From: Glutinoglossum americanum
Lineage: Eukaryota > Ascomycota > Geoglossomycetes > Geoglossales > Geoglossaceae
NCBI GenBank assembly: GCA_020080175.1
Contig: JAGHQL010000120.1
Span: 19,324 to 83,323, forward strand
DNA: 64,000 nt
Direction: 5' to 3'
Positions 46,015 through 58,021 of the stretch are shown here, one piece after another; the first letter of the stretch is position 1; every line of letters begins with the position of its first letter. The notes under the pieces were generated by a model. That model searched no databases and was not told where the DNA came from. It saw only the letters and a program-made list of their open reading frames with translations. Position numbers and translations under genes: made by a program.

Positions 46015-47094
46015 ATGGACATGCGAAAAACAGGGATGCTAAATGAAGGTATGCAACTATCTTCTCAACTGAGATTCGGGTGTGGGCTGACGAGATTTTA
46101 GATGGAATCCACATTGATATGGATCATCTGAAGAAAGGCGAAGTAAAGTAAGTCCGGCCTATGCCGTTAAAGATCGGCAAGCAGCTAACGGAGTGGCTAA
46201 TAGTCTGGGAACATCAATGTAAGCTTCTTCGGTGCATTGCCTTTGAGCTATCCCCAAAGGTGGATCGAGCGTGGAGGTGGAGTCTGACCGTGAGATAGTA
46301 TGGCTATAAATTTCAAGGACGGGGTGATACTGGGTGCGTCTGGCATTCCTATTCTAAGTAGCAAATATACTTCCCATCTATAGTGCTGATAGAGAGCTGC
46401 GAATACAGGAGCGGACAGCAGAACGACCACTGGGGCCTACATTGCCAATCGAGTCACGGATAAGCTCACTCAGGTACACGACACGATATGGTGTTGTAGG
46501 TTAGTTCCCGACTGGGCTATTTTATCGGCTAGGAATACACCGCTAATGCCTTTCAACCCACGATGTAGATCAGGGTCAGCGGCAGACACACAAGCTGTGG
46601 CAGATATCGTACAGTACAATCTCGAACAATTCGGTGTTGAGTACGATATGCCTCCAACTACCCAAACGGCGGCAGCGATGTTCCAAGAGCTTTGCTACCA
46701 TAATAAAGACCGTCTGAGGTGGGGTCACTCCTTCACAGTTTAGCGGTGCATTGGGCTTACTTCCGCACACAGTGCTGGGATGATCATCGCCGGGTACGAT
46801 CCCCGCCACGGCGGTCAAGTTTACTCTATACCGCTAGGTGGTTCTCTACACAAGCAATCGTACGCTATTGGTGGATCTGGCTCGACGTATATTTATGGCT
46901 ATTGCGACGCGAACTGGCGAGAAGGCATGACGGAGGAAGAAGGGGTTAATTTCGTGAAGGGGGCGCTTCAAGAAGCCATTAAATGGGATGGAAGTTCCGG
47001 TGGCGTTATTAGAATGGTAGTTCTGACCGCCAAGGGAGCGGTGAGACACCTGTATCTCCCCGACAACGGGTACACCGGTCCGGGTACCAAGTAG
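46015..47094 (+). CDS. PRE3: 20S proteasome subunit beta-1 (PRE3/PSMB6)
   Basis: Catalytic beta-1 subunit with caspase-like activity. Seven exons: 46015-46048, 46102-46147, 46204-46218, 46299-46333, 46409-46499, 46569-46718, 46773-47094, giving 230 aa in one frame. A 29-residue propeptide ends LG before the mature N-terminal threonine (LGTSIMAINF; Thr30 becomes Thr1), which autocatalysis exposes. Asp17 and Arg19 of the mature chain ([20 protein letters not shown]) and the Lys33-equivalent are present, as is [18 protein letters not shown]. Exon 3 has only 15 nt and encodes the Thr1 region. All introns are GT-AG. Nothing is missing. The fused pair of small exons before the active site is unusual but reads cleanly. 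Confidence 0.95.
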
Positions 47095-47109
47095 GCCAAG
47101 TAGAATAGA

Positions 47110-47200
47110 CGAGGAGGCTGTGGAAGTGGAATGGAAGTGGAATGGAAGTGGAATGGAAGTGGAGTGGAAGCGGAGAGAGAGTGGAGAGAGGGTAGAGAGT
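47110..47200. repeat. Purine-rich simple repeat
   Basis: Repeated GTGGAATGGAA units (four near-perfect copies from about 47,125) that pass into GAGAGAGTGG repeats. The stretch lies just downstream of the proteasome gene, in its 3' untranslated region or beyond. Confidence 0.7.
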
Positions 47201-48349
47201 GGCTTGTCGGCAGTGTCCAGAGCACGTTAGAGAGAGGCTTTGACTCATCTGTAGCATTACCTATAGTAGACCACTAAACCCACGCACATCCCGCGCCGGA
47301 GCCCACTCTGATGAGCCTTGCTTGTCGGGACCGTTGGCGCAGGGATACCAGGGCTAAGCGTTCCCGGCAAGTTTGACGAAATTCCTGTGCAACAAGATCC
47401 CCAGCCAACCAACCAGAACGGTCTGATCTTAAAAAACCCCCACTCCACTTGAGGCTGCCGGTCCTGACTACTCAGCGCGGCGAACTCGGCCACGCACCCG
47501 ACTCATGGTTCTCGGGTAGAATACATCGTTCAGAATGCCTCCGCTGGTGTCCCGTGCTACCTGCTCCAAATCGCACCTTTCCTGTTGCCCGTTCCCTTCT
47601 CAGCTTTCAGATTGCTTTTTGTCTGTTGTCTCCCACGAGCCTGCTACTCTCTTCCTTTCCTAAGCTTTTTTTTTTCCCAGATGGGTTTTCACGGCTGGTG
47701 CGACGTTGATGAATTTGAGTGACGTTGGTGACGAACTTTTGGCCTTACTCTAGTAGCTTGCTGCCGCTGCTTGCCTGCCTGCTCTTTCCAACACGTCCCT
47801 GTTGTCCCCGCTAATATTGCACCCTCAAACAATCCTCCGCGCAGTTCTTTGGACCTGTAGATCTCCTTTCACAGCATCTTTCCAGCGTTAGATCAATCGT
47901 TACAGGAATGCTTCAGCAGGTGAGTGGACGGTTCACTTCTTACCCGATCGCGCTCGCGACCTAAAACTCGTCCGCTCCGTTCCCGGCATCGTTATCAGCT
48001 TTCCACCTTTCGCACGCATCTCCGTCTCTCCCTCCCCCATCGTTTGGCGTCGGCAGTGCGTTGAAAATCAGTTTCAATCGACTGTTTGGCCACGTCTCCT
48101 GCCTGTGCTTGTGGCGAGAATTCTCACCAGCCGATATCACCGTCCATCTAAGCCATTGCCACCCTCAGATAGCCAAAATTATGCCCAATGTTTCACGTTA
48201 AGTCCTTTTCCTACTAGCCAGCAGCTACTGAAGCTTTCTGCACCACGTCTCATCTGCTCTGCTCCGCGGTGAGGACAGCGTGGACATGGGAGGCTGACGT
48301 TACGATTGAAAAATCTCTGTTAAATCTCTAGGGGTCGCGATAAGCTGAC
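47201..48349. other. Upstream region and leader of the PHO80-type cyclin
   Basis: The plus strand is strongly C/T-rich from about 47,560, like a long fungal leader. GTGAGT at 47,919 could be the donor of a leader intron, but no acceptor is certain. No other gene is supported. Confidence 0.4.
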
Positions 48350-50008
48350 ATGGGGTCTTTGGTCATCAGCGACGTCGCATCGGACTCCACCTCTTCTCCG
48401 TGCAAGATGCTAGCTGGAAACGGGCACCAGACACAGCAGTCTGCAGCTGAAACGAACTATCGATCCTCTTCGCTATCTCACTCTTCCACTTCGACTCCGA
48501 CATACCCTCATCCACTTCCGCCATCAGCGACGGCGGGCACCCCCACATTAGCGACGGATCCTCGGGCGTCTAGTGGCTACGACCCGCAAAATTTCCCTCA
48601 ATACCCTATATCTTACACGCTACCGCCGCATCCGATACCAGTCCCACCCGTTCGGGCGAATACACACCCATTTACCTACCCCCAACCTTCCATAAGACAG
48701 CCGTTTCCTACGCAACAGCACTTGCCTCAGCATCCACATGGCATTGACCCTTATATTCAATCGACACCGCCTTACGAAGGCTCATCAGGCTATCCCCCAA
48801 GAGGAGTAATTTCATCCAACCCTACATCCGCCCATACGTCGCCCTCTCATTCAATACGCTCGCCCGTGGTCAATCCGATCCACTCGGATCCGAACTGCAT
48901 CCACGTTCGCGATCTTTCTCATATCCAAAGTTTTGCTAGCGAAGAATTCCTCCTCCAGTCACGCTCCCCCCCTAGGCGATCGCGGCGTGGAAACAGCGAA
49001 GCGGGACTCAAGTATGTGATCAGTGCCATGCCGGTCACCGATATCATCGAGATGGTCGCTGGTCTTTTAACCAAGATCACCACAACCAATGATCGACAAC
49101 ATGAGCATTTACACCGACACATACCCCCCCCCGACGGTACATCCGGGTTAAGTCAGCAGACGACAAGCGTTTTGGCCTTTCACGGGAAGAACGTGCCTAG
49201 CATCACAATTTTGAGCTACCTAAGCCGGATACACAAGTACTGCCCGACAACCTACGAAGTATTTCTGAGTTTGCTGGTGTACTTTGACAGGATGACGGAG
49301 AGGGTGAACTCTGGTCCGATGCAGAGCCTGCAACAAGCGACTCAGCAGCCTTCGATGGCTCCAGATGGAGGGCGGCAACGGGGCTCTACGGAACTAGCAA
49401 GTGACAGCAGATTTGCCCAGGCTCCTGCCGGCTGGGCAGATGCGTCTAGTCCGACGACGTCGACGCCCCCGCCGTCAGGATCCTTAGGTAATCAGCACGG
49501 TGCAACGATCCCATCTCCTATCGTCCCACCGCAGGCATCACCACAATCAGAGGCGGATTCGTACAATATCTCCCATTTCTTCGTCGTGGACAGTTTCAAT
49601 ATTCACCGGTTGGTCATTGCAGGCGTCACATGCGCGAGCAAGTTTTTTTCTGACGTATTTTATACGAATTCGAGATACGCAAAGGCACGCTTATACCTCA
49701 ACCCTCTTTTTCTTTTTTTTTTATGTTCCTTCTGATTGCCTTCCCACGCTACATTCTTGCTAACACCTTTTCAGGTTGGAGGCCTCCCACTTGTGGAACT
49801 CAACCACCTCGAATTACAATTTCTCCTCCTCAACGACTTCCGCCTCTCGGTTCCCGTAGAGGAACTCGAAGCCTACGGCACGATGCTCGTCGAATTCTAT
49901 GCGAGGGAGGTTATAGCGCAGCGTCAAGTCATAAGTTCCGGGCATCCAATGGAGGGCGTTATTGCACAGGGAGTGGGTGGAGGGATCCAGACGCCCACTC
50001 CCCCTTAA
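48350..50008 (+). CDS. PHO80-family (PHO85-type CDK) cyclin
   Basis: Exons 48350-49684 and 49775-50008 (522 aa). A Pro/Ser/His-rich N-terminal 215 residues precede the cyclin core: MPVTDIIEMVAGLLTKITTT, then FHGKNVPSITILSYLSRIHK, YCPTTYEVFLSLLVYFDRM, and after a low-complexity insert FNIHRLVIAGVTCASKFFSD, TNSRYAK and VGGLPLVELNHLELQFLLLN. It ends in Gly/Pro-rich sequence. This is the signature of PHO80/PREG-type cyclins, which pair with PHO85 to control phosphate and growth signalling. The intron 49685-49774 must start with GC (AAAG-GCACGC) and end CAG to keep the RYAK-VGGLPL join, with a good TGCTAAC branch site. About 100 residues of Ser/Pro/Gln are inserted in the middle of the cyclin fold. 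Confidence 0.9.
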
Positions 50009-51299
50009 GGGCTGCGCTAAAGAGTTGAGCGTTTTCTTCTTAGGGGAGGGGCCACTCGGAGGACTCTTTTTTGGATTAAGTTGCCGACGGACGGATGTCA
50101 CTAAGCAGACACCAATGATAGAAAGACAAGCTTCAAGAACGAGATCGCAGCGGGCTATGCACGATGACGCTTCCGTTTCCACAATTAATGTGTCCTATTC
50201 TGCGCCCCCTTATTAGACGTGAGCCATCAGCGAGCAATCGGCGAGCCCATACAATAGACTTCTTTTGTCAGATCTAATTTCCTACTGCTGTTTATGAGTT
50301 CTGCTGGCTTGATCTATACGAAATGGAATGATGACATTACTATACCCTGCTTTATCGTTTTTGAAGACTTTCCAGCAGAATTCATGTGTTTTTGGTTGCT
50401 GGCTGGCATTAATGATGGCTACTTATGAAGGGATCATAGGGGGGTAAATTCATGCAAATTTGTCCAACGTTTTTTGAATGGAGGCAAGGAACCGAGGGAG
50501 CTTATTATTCCTCGGAGAGAAGTAGACTGAGTTTTTTTTTTTTGGTCCTCATTCAAATATAACCAACTCAAGTAGGGGGAGCAGCTAGGAAAACTGTTCG
50601 AGGGGAGATAGATATCAAAGCCGGTGCGAAATATGAAAAGGGAGCGGACATTAATCTAGAAATGTTTTGGGAAATTATCGCTCATACTCTAGTGAATATC
50701 CCCCCCCGGAAAGAAACTGCTTTCTACTACTATAAGCCGACAATCGGTTCACCTCACCTCCATCTAACCATCACCCAGAGGATACAAGAAATTGGGGATT
50801 TCATCCTGAAACCGACATATCGCGGACCCCAACAACAACCGCTGCCCCATCCCGGGCCAGCTTCACCCCAGACTCGGGGGAAGGAACAAACGAACCTGTG
50901 GGAGCCACCACCCACCGAGGAGGAAAGTGCACTTGGAGCCCTAGGAATATGGGGAGCCGCAGCATAGTATACAGGCCCGCGATCACCGAATTGGGGAAAT
51001 TTGTTTTTTTTTTTCTAGTTTCTGTCCCTCCCCTCTCCTAGGAAGATTTCTTCACGGCGAGTATTGTGTCTGGATCAGGGATAAGGGGGGTATATGGTAT
51101 ATATAGAGAGGGATATATGTGTGCGTGCGTGTATGTTTTTCGGAGGTGAGTTTATTTTTTTTTTCGGTGGGGTTGCGGGGTGGGACTCGCCGCGCGGTGT
51201 CATCGTGTCTTCCGCCACCCAAACCAACCCACTAACGACCCGCGGGCCAACAGCCAACTTCTTACTCCAACCGCCTATCTGTTCTGGACTAGCAGCGAA
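50009..51299. other. Low-complexity intergenic region
   Basis: Scattered A/T runs (T-run at 50,533-50,543, TA-repeats near 51,093-51,118). A frame at 50,662-50,967 (+) is proline-rich without family features. No gene is supported. Confidence 0.4.
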
Positions 51300-51491
51300 A
51301 TGTGCATCCGCCACATCGCCTACTGCGCCACCTGCGCCTACCAGATCCCCAGCGGCTTCTACGTCTGCCAGCTGGGTTGCCTGGGGGGCTGTCCGTACGT
51401 CTGGCACATCAGGCTCGGGTTTAGGGTTTTGTGCGCGGTCTGTTACGCTAGGAGGGTTATGGCTATGCCTAGGGGGGTGGAGAGGCGGTAG
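51300..51491 (+). CDS. Possible small Cys-rich protein
   Basis: Frame of 63 codons beginning MCIRHIAYCATCAYQIPSGF, with nine Cys in the first 50 residues. I do not recognise it. The Met-Cys start and C-x(2)-C pattern resemble the frame at 52,440, which suggests a small local family. The sequence just before the ATG ends in CTAG and could be a splice acceptor, so an upstream exon is possible. Confidence 0.3.
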   Translation: MCIRHIAYCATCAYQIPSGFYVCQLGCLGGCPYVWHIRLGFRVLCAVCYARRVMAMPRGVERR

Positions 51492-52439
51492 TGTGGTGAG
51501 GGGGTGGGCGTTGGGCGTGGTTTGGAGGATGGTTCGAGCTGTACACTCTTTTTTTGTTTTTTTGTTTTGGGGGAGGAATTGGGAACGGTTTGTTGGGGTG
51601 GTGTGGGGGATATGGAGGAGACTCTCCGCACATTCTCTCTTCTTTCTCTGATGGTTTTGTTCGCCTGAGGCCCGTGGAGGATGATTCTCTTCGTCCGTTC
51701 TTTTCTTCTTTGTTCGGTCTGTGTTCCACCGAGGGTCGCACTCTCCGTCCGTTCTCTTCTCTTTCCTTTGTGTTTAAGCGTTTAGCCTGTGGCCCGTGGA
51801 GAGCGATTCTCACCGTCCATTCTCTTGCGCCCTCCTTATGTTTTAAGGCTAATGGTCGCTCCTTTTTTTTCTTTTGTGCCTCTGGATGAAAGTAGATGGA
51901 CGGGGTAGGCGAGTGGGAAACCCTTCCCCATCCCCTCCTATATTCATCACAGTTCTCACTCCTCCCTACCCCGCGCACGACCCACAAATATTATTTAACT
52001 TGGGTGGAAGGGAGATGGAAGGGGAGGAGAGAGTTTCCTTTCTATGTTTCGGGGGGTGGGACGGATTTGGTGACTACGCGGGTAGTGAATTGGTCCTCCA
52101 GGTAGATGGGTAGATCTGCCTAGTTCTACCAAGCTATCTAGGAAATTCTATCATTCGCCCCTTTTTCAGAACCTTGTAGATGACGCATGGAGCAATAGGT
52201 CCAAATACCGCCGCCACATAGCACGGTAGGAAAACAGATAACACAAGTATGCCTTTTCAATGTTCACCAATTGTTCGCCAACTGTTCACCAATTCTTCTC
52301 GATAGGTAGTGAATAACACCTACTACATATAAACCTCCTTCCGGACCATTTTCCCATCCGTCTTGCCTCAAACATAACGCCATAATACACACGCACACAT
52401 CAACTACCGATCCACAAGAAAAGCGAAACACAACCGACA
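51492..52439. other. Low-complexity region
   Basis: G- and T-rich on the plus strand, with partial repeats of TTCTCTTCTTT and of a segment around CCCGTGGAGAGNGATTCTC (51,673 and 51,801). Frames on both strands here are compositional artefacts. Short repeats of TTGTTCRCCAAYTGTTC lie at 52,267-52,292. Confidence 0.45.
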
Positions 52440-52634
52440 ATGTGCAATCTCTTCATATATGTCTGCGGCGTCTGCCGGGGAAACCTCGGAGGCTCCCGCC
52501 TCGAACAGTGCCCCCGCTCCAGGAATGGGCGGTGTGAGTGGCTAAGGGAGGTTAAGATTGAAGTTCCCGTATGTGATTCTTGCAGGAGGAGTGGAAGAGC
52601 TCCTACAGTGTATGGCAGCGGTGGTGGTAGGTGA
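52440..52634 (+). CDS. Possible small Cys-rich protein
   Basis: Frame of 64 codons, MCNLFIYVCGVCRGNLGGSR, with later CPRSRNGRCEWL and VCDSCRR. The ATG is preceded by an A/C-rich leader like that of expressed fungal genes. It shares the MC-x-C-x(2)-C opening with 51,300. I cannot name a family. Confidence 0.35.
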   Translation: MCNLFIYVCGVCRGNLGGSRLEQCPRSRNGRCEWLREVKIEVPVCDSCRRSGRAPTVYGSGGGR

Positions 52635-53114
52635 AGTTTCCTGTCATTTAGTGGTGGACATGCGGATGAGATGGTGGGAAGGGGGGTTGAAAGGCTCTCT
52701 TTGCGGTGGTTTAGTTGCCTATGATGGAACTGGGCCTGTTTAGACTGTTGGAAGTAATTGGAACGAACGAGGCACATGGGACCGTATGTAGAATTGATTG
52801 AATTCACTACCTGATGAGACCGAGCGAAGTGGAGAAACTGGCCAACTGCATAGAAGGAATGGAACGGCCCCATATACCGGCCGGCCGGAAAGCAAGAATA
52901 GAGGTTCTATTCTGGTAACTCGCATCTATGGATGGATGCGGGGTGCTGGCTGCTAACTAGGGCTGAGTAGAGGCCGGAGTGAACCCAACGGCAGGTTCCG
53001 AACTGCCCCGAGAACTGCCGTTTTCAACATAGACAGACAGCTGCTCTGAACAAGGGGGCGGAACTCCGGTGCATCCTCACTTTCACCAAGCCTCTTTTCC
53101 TTCCAGATCCTGAC
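52635..53114. other. Intergenic
   Basis: No feature is seen apart from weakly open frames without family character. Confidence 0.4.
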
Positions 53115-54094
53115 TTATGCCATCGCGGAGAAAGTCAGGATCATGTCGGTGGTGGCGAGTCCCTCTGGGCAAATCCTAGATCGGAGGCATAAATTTCGTG
53201 TCGCTGGAGGATGCTGTCTAGGTGGAGGAAGGAGACGACAGATTACGCGATGATGTTCGGTCAAGCGATGGTGTGGCATGTTGATAATACGTTCAAAGAT
53301 CTCTAGGTATTCTCGACCAATTCTAACCAGCTGGTAGTATTTAATTAAGTGGCTGTGCCACGTCGATGTAACAGCATCTTTAATGCGTTCGTTGTATAAA
53401 GTGAAATCGGTCAGAGTTTGTCTGAGCACAGAGGGAACATTCTCAATGGCCCGGTATCATATTACCACGATCATAAAAAGTTGTCGCTGGTACGTACATT
53501 ACCCACTGAAGTTTGGAGTTGCCCATCTTCTCACCTCCACTGACTGTCTCCTGTCCCTTTGGCCTTACTGTATCCTGTGTTTTCTTCCGTTCTCCGAAGA
53601 ACTGCGATAGCGGCACTCCCGCTCCTTCGCTCAACAGCAGCAACAGCCAATTATTTTACTTCGCCCAAGTGTATAGAATGTCAGTGTGCCGGCGAATCCG
53701 GGTAAGGAAATTCTCCTCTTCGTGGATGTTCCAGAACCGCTTGACATGTATCTTAATATGAGTAAGCCCCTCTAGAGGAGGGAATACTTAGCCCTTACAA
53801 CTCGCCCTGTTCGCGGCGGATACGGGAGATCTCGTGAGGCGGTTCCTGAAAGCCCGGATCGTCAAGCATGTCTTCCCTAGTATTGAGGGTAATGTGCCGT
53901 AGCTCGGGGTCTTGGAAGGGCTCGATATGGGTGTAGTGTTTGTTTTCTTCCAACTCACTAGTGGCGTCCCGCAAACGTGAGGTATGCCTTGATGACATCA
54001 TAATAGCCGGGGGGGACACGACCCTCGAATTCGTCCACTCGAAGCCGTAAAATCACACATTTTGACTGGCATTGGAGGCTTGACGAGGTTGACA
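53115..54094 (-). pseudogene. Decayed or intron-split unknown gene
   Basis: Three protein-like blocks on the minus strand lie in different frames. From ATG at 54,094 comes LRLRVDEFEGRVPPGYYDVI with KAYLTFAGRH then a stop. In a shifted frame follow ELEENKHYTHIEPFQDPELR and HITLNTREDMLDDPGF, ending at 53,795. Further down (53,429-53,115) comes FTLYNERIKDAVTSTWHSHL, then YQLVRIGREYLEIFERIINM. No usable splice pair joins the first two blocks, so a frameshift is likely. I recognise no family. It could be two separate remnants. Confidence 0.3.
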
Positions 54095-55552
54095 TGATGT
54101 AGAGTGTTAGGGGTTGAGTTCTGAGATAAAACTCAATGGATCGGCTGGTGATCCGCAGAATAGACTCCTGGGACTTGGTGGCTGTTGCCAGAGGAACCAC
54201 ATATATTGCTTTTGTTGTGTTTTACCGGCATCACAACCAATCAACGCGAGTCTCTATCTGCGATCACATTTCAAATTATCTTGTCAGTAGCTTGTCCAGC
54301 TCTCTTTTTACATATATAAGTGAATCACCAATTAGACTAAGAGAGTGCTAACTCAAGTCTACTTTGTAGGGCGTCGTTAATGAGACCATGGCCGACATTT
54401 TTATATACAGAATCAAGCTCTGGCATAACAGTTCGTCACTTATTTTCACGATTATCGCTCTCCAAGGGCTAGCCTTTATCCTTGATACTGTTGGTTGATC
54501 AGCTACAAGCCCTCACATACTACACTGATTCTTGGTCTGACTTACCGCGTCCCCGCATTGAGACGCGATTACCGGGAACCTCGATAGGCATGCCCACGCT
54601 AGGCGGGCACAACCTAGGCAGCAGATCCCGATCCCGCGCATCAAGAGCTCCTGTGGATCTTGGATATCGCCACTCCGAGGCACACAAACCGCCCCATCAA
54701 GGCGCGCAAGCGCTGCTGCGCATTTGGCATAATCATACGCGGAGATATGGATACACGGCTGGTAGTGGTGGCAACGTTGCTCGTACATGCTTGTAGAGTG
54801 CTGGCCTTCTCTGCACACCTAAAGCGGCATTCACTATGAAGTAGGTCCAGCAAATAAAAGTATGTACATGCATCGGTTGTTGTCGTATTAGATGATCAGA
54901 CCAGAAATCGCTAACCAGATCCGCTCACCGGACAAGTGTAAATAAGAGTTGATTTGTCTTTGGAAACCGATTGCAAACAGACCAGTAGCCCATTTCTTTT
55001 GACCACGATGGTCTTGATACGGTTGCCGATTCCTCCGCATGCAGAGGGATTGTGAGCCCTTGCTTTTCTATATCGTTTAAACGGTCAGCAATACTACACA
55101 TCCTGAATCTCGCTACTCCTGAAAGCGGATGATACAATAGGTATACTTGTAGTTCTTTAGTATTTTCTATAAAACTGATCACCAATGCAAGAGGCATTCA
55201 AGGATTCCCTGGAGGGTACTGGCTTCTGATCTTGGTTTCGCATTACCAGTGTCAGCGCAAGGGCGAGAATAATCTCATTATTCCTCGTACCAGCTGACCT
55301 CGTGTAGAGCATGGAAGACCCATATATGGTCTTGTGCAGGCTCTTCAACTGTGGTCTGTCAATTGGAGGAGTCATGATAGGGCGAATGGGACTGGATGGA
55401 TCTGCCAAATAGGATCCGCACACGACCTCGCCACCCCGCACCTCTTTAACCATTAACTCCCCTCTCTCCCCTCTCTCAACTGTCGACAATACATTCTTCT
55501 CATCTTACATATCCCTCTAGTTACTCAATTTTCAGTGCTAAGAACCCCTGCG
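54095..55552. other. Intergenic and dynamin-gene promoter
   Basis: Many short frames on both strands, none with family features. The last 150 bp before 55,553 are C/T-rich on the plus strand, fitting a leader. Confidence 0.4.
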
Positions 55553-58021
55553 ATGGCATTAAACGGAACTATCAGCCGCCTTGACTCGCTCCAAGCTTCT
55601 GAACAGCTCCACCTCCTCGATGAAATCGACAAGCTCCGTCTACAGGGCATCAGCGAATTCGTTTTCCTCCCCCAACTCATTGTCTGCGGTGACCAATCCT
55701 CAGGCAAAAGCTCTGTACTCGAAGCCATTTCCGGCATCCCTTTCCCCCGGAGAGACAGCCTTTGCACCCGCTTTGCCACTGAGCTGATCTTGCGGAAATC
55801 CCGAGTTTCCAGTACCTCCGTCTCAATCGTCCCCAGTGGTGGCCGGCCTGAGCCTGAGGGCCAGATACTCCGTGGCTTTGCGGGGAGACTGGAGAACCTG
55901 GATGACTTGCCCGCACTGATAGATAGAGCAAAGATAGCCATGGGGGTGTCTGACATAGGGAGTGCGTTTTCGAAGGACGTCCTTCGAGTCGAGCTCTCTG
56001 GTCCCACAAAACCACACCTAACTATCGTCGACCTCCCGGGACTTATTCACTCGGAGAACAGGCAGCAGAGCGCCGATGACGTCGAGCTCGTCTCCCAGCT
56101 TGTCTCCTCATACATGAAGAATCCCCGGACGATCATCCTTGCTGTTGTCTCTGCTATGAATGACATTGCGAATCAGGTCGTGCTAAAGCGGGCTAAAGAG
56201 GTCGATCATGAGGGTGTGAGGACTCTGGGGCTTATTACGAAACCAGACACCCTACCTCAAGGTTCAGAGAGGGAGATGGCATTTGTGAATCTTGCAAAGA
56301 ACGACGATGTCGAGTTTCGGCTCGGGTGGCATGTCCTCCGTAACAGGGACTACCATACACGAGAGAGCACCATGGAGGCCCGTGACGAGGCCGAGACGGA
56401 GTTCTTCTCGAGGGGAGCTTGGTCCGAGCTCCGGAGAGACATTGTGGGAATCTCCACACTGCGAAGCCGACTGAGCAGTGTGTTGTTCCACCAGATCAAG
56501 GCAGAGCTCCCCAGTCTCATTAGAGATGTGCAGCAGGAGATCGGGAATGCTCGGGCCAAGCTCTCCACCTTGGGTAAGAGCCGGAGCACGCTAGACGAGC
56601 AGCGGGTGTTCCTAGTCGATCTCAGCCAGACCTTCTCCCAGCTCTGCAAAGCCTCTTGTGATGGCGTGTACGATGACTCGTTTTTCGGCGACTCACTGAC
56701 AGACATCGGATACATTCGACGGCTGCGGGCTGTCGTACAGAATAACAATTTGGAGTTTGCAGAGACAATGAAGAAACGAGGACACTGCAGGGACATCCAG
56801 GACAGGGCTGATACGGAAGCTGAAAAAGAAAAGCGCTTACGAGGTGAACTACCAGAGAAAATCTCGAGAAAGGAAGCGCTTGACCGCGTCCGCCGCCGTT
56901 TGACAAGAAGTAGGGGTCGTGAATTGCCAGGGACCTTCAATCCACTGTTGATTGGAGAGTTGTTTCATGAGCAGGCCAGCCCATGGCGTGCCCTGGCTAC
57001 TGAACATCTGGAGCGAGTGTGGAAAGCAACGAAAGTGTTCTTGGAGGATGCCATTAAGTCCCTGACTGATCTGCGCACGTACGATGCACTCTTTCGGTAC
57101 CGGATCGATGGGATCTTGGAAGAGAAGCTGCAGCGTGGACGTAAGACACTGGACCGGCTGATGGAAGACTGTGATAAGCATCCAATCACATATAACCACT
57201 ATTTCATCGAGAATTTGCAGAAGTCAGTTCGGAAGCGTCGAGAGGAAGAAGTTAGCAAGCGGCTAAAGGTTTTTTTCCCGAAGAGTATCTACGGGGATCA
57301 AATCTTTGAGGCGTTCAGCTTCAGAGGCTTGTTGGACACACTTTTATCACAAACAGAGGCAGATATAGATACCCACGCATGCATAGAACTCTTGGACCTT
57401 ATGGAGGCTTATTATGAGGTACTCCATATCTTCAAGCCCTCGACCGCCCCCTGAGTCTCATGGGACAATCTTCTAACCACCCCTTAAATTGAAACCAGGT
57501 GGCGCTAAAAAAGTTCGTTGACGATGTTGCAGTCCAAGCTGTGGAAGACCTCATCGGCTCCCTATGGAGCATCTTCTACCCTCCTGCCGTCGCCACTATG
57601 GATGCAGACCTCATTGAAAAGATTGCTGCGGAGACGCCTGATGTCCAGGAACAACGCCTGCAGCTGAAGCGCAAGCTCGACACGCTTCAAAAAGGAATGG
57701 AGACATTGAAGCGGCATGTTGCTCGCGGCGAGACGGTCGTCGGTAAGGAATTTGGTACCCCACGACATGGGCTGAACTTCTCTATTGGAAACTAATTGCA
57801 TCATCTCAGATCAGGAAGCAGAATCGAAGGCTCAAGAGACTGAAATGCCCTTACATGGCCATGAAGAAGATGAGTCACATAGTGGGTGCGAGTCGGTAGC
57901 AGACCCAACTCCAGTAACCCCCGAAACACCTGTAGACCTTGCCCCAGCGAATTTCGAGGCAACAGAATGCCTACCTGGGGTCAGGCGAGCTCATGTGTTA
58001 GGTCGATACCCTTACCGGTGA
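55553..58021 (+). CDS. Dynamin-superfamily GTPase (Mx/DRP-like fungal type)
   Basis: Exons 55553-57418, 57499-57742 and 57810-58021 (773 aa), with GT-AG introns of 80 and 67 nt. The N-terminal GTPase domain has G1 GDQSSGKSSVLEA (about residue 46), the conserved RF-AT switch region (LCTRFATELILRK), G3 DLPG (about 160) and G4 TKPD (about 229). The middle/stalk region follows, with HEQASPWRALATEHLERVWK typical of the fungal branch. The GED-like C-terminus contains AYYEVALKKFVDDVAVQAVE and LKRKLDTLQKGMETLKR. The end is an acidic tail without PH or proline-rich domain. This large fungal group is of unclear role; membrane remodelling and organelle dynamics are known for relatives. Start at 55,553 is chosen over a Met six codons upstream by fit to the family. 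Confidence 0.9.

Noticed and set aside
47257-47709. Frames upstream of the PHO80-type cyclin
   Set aside because: Leader-type C/T-rich sequence without family similarity or conserved start.
51443-51987. Charged frames in both directions
   Set aside because: They follow from G/T-rich and C/T-rich low-complexity sequence; all three frames of the stretch look alike.
54482-55489. Several 60-110 codon frames before the dynamin gene
   Set aside because: No consistent direction, no motifs, and no splice structure joining them.
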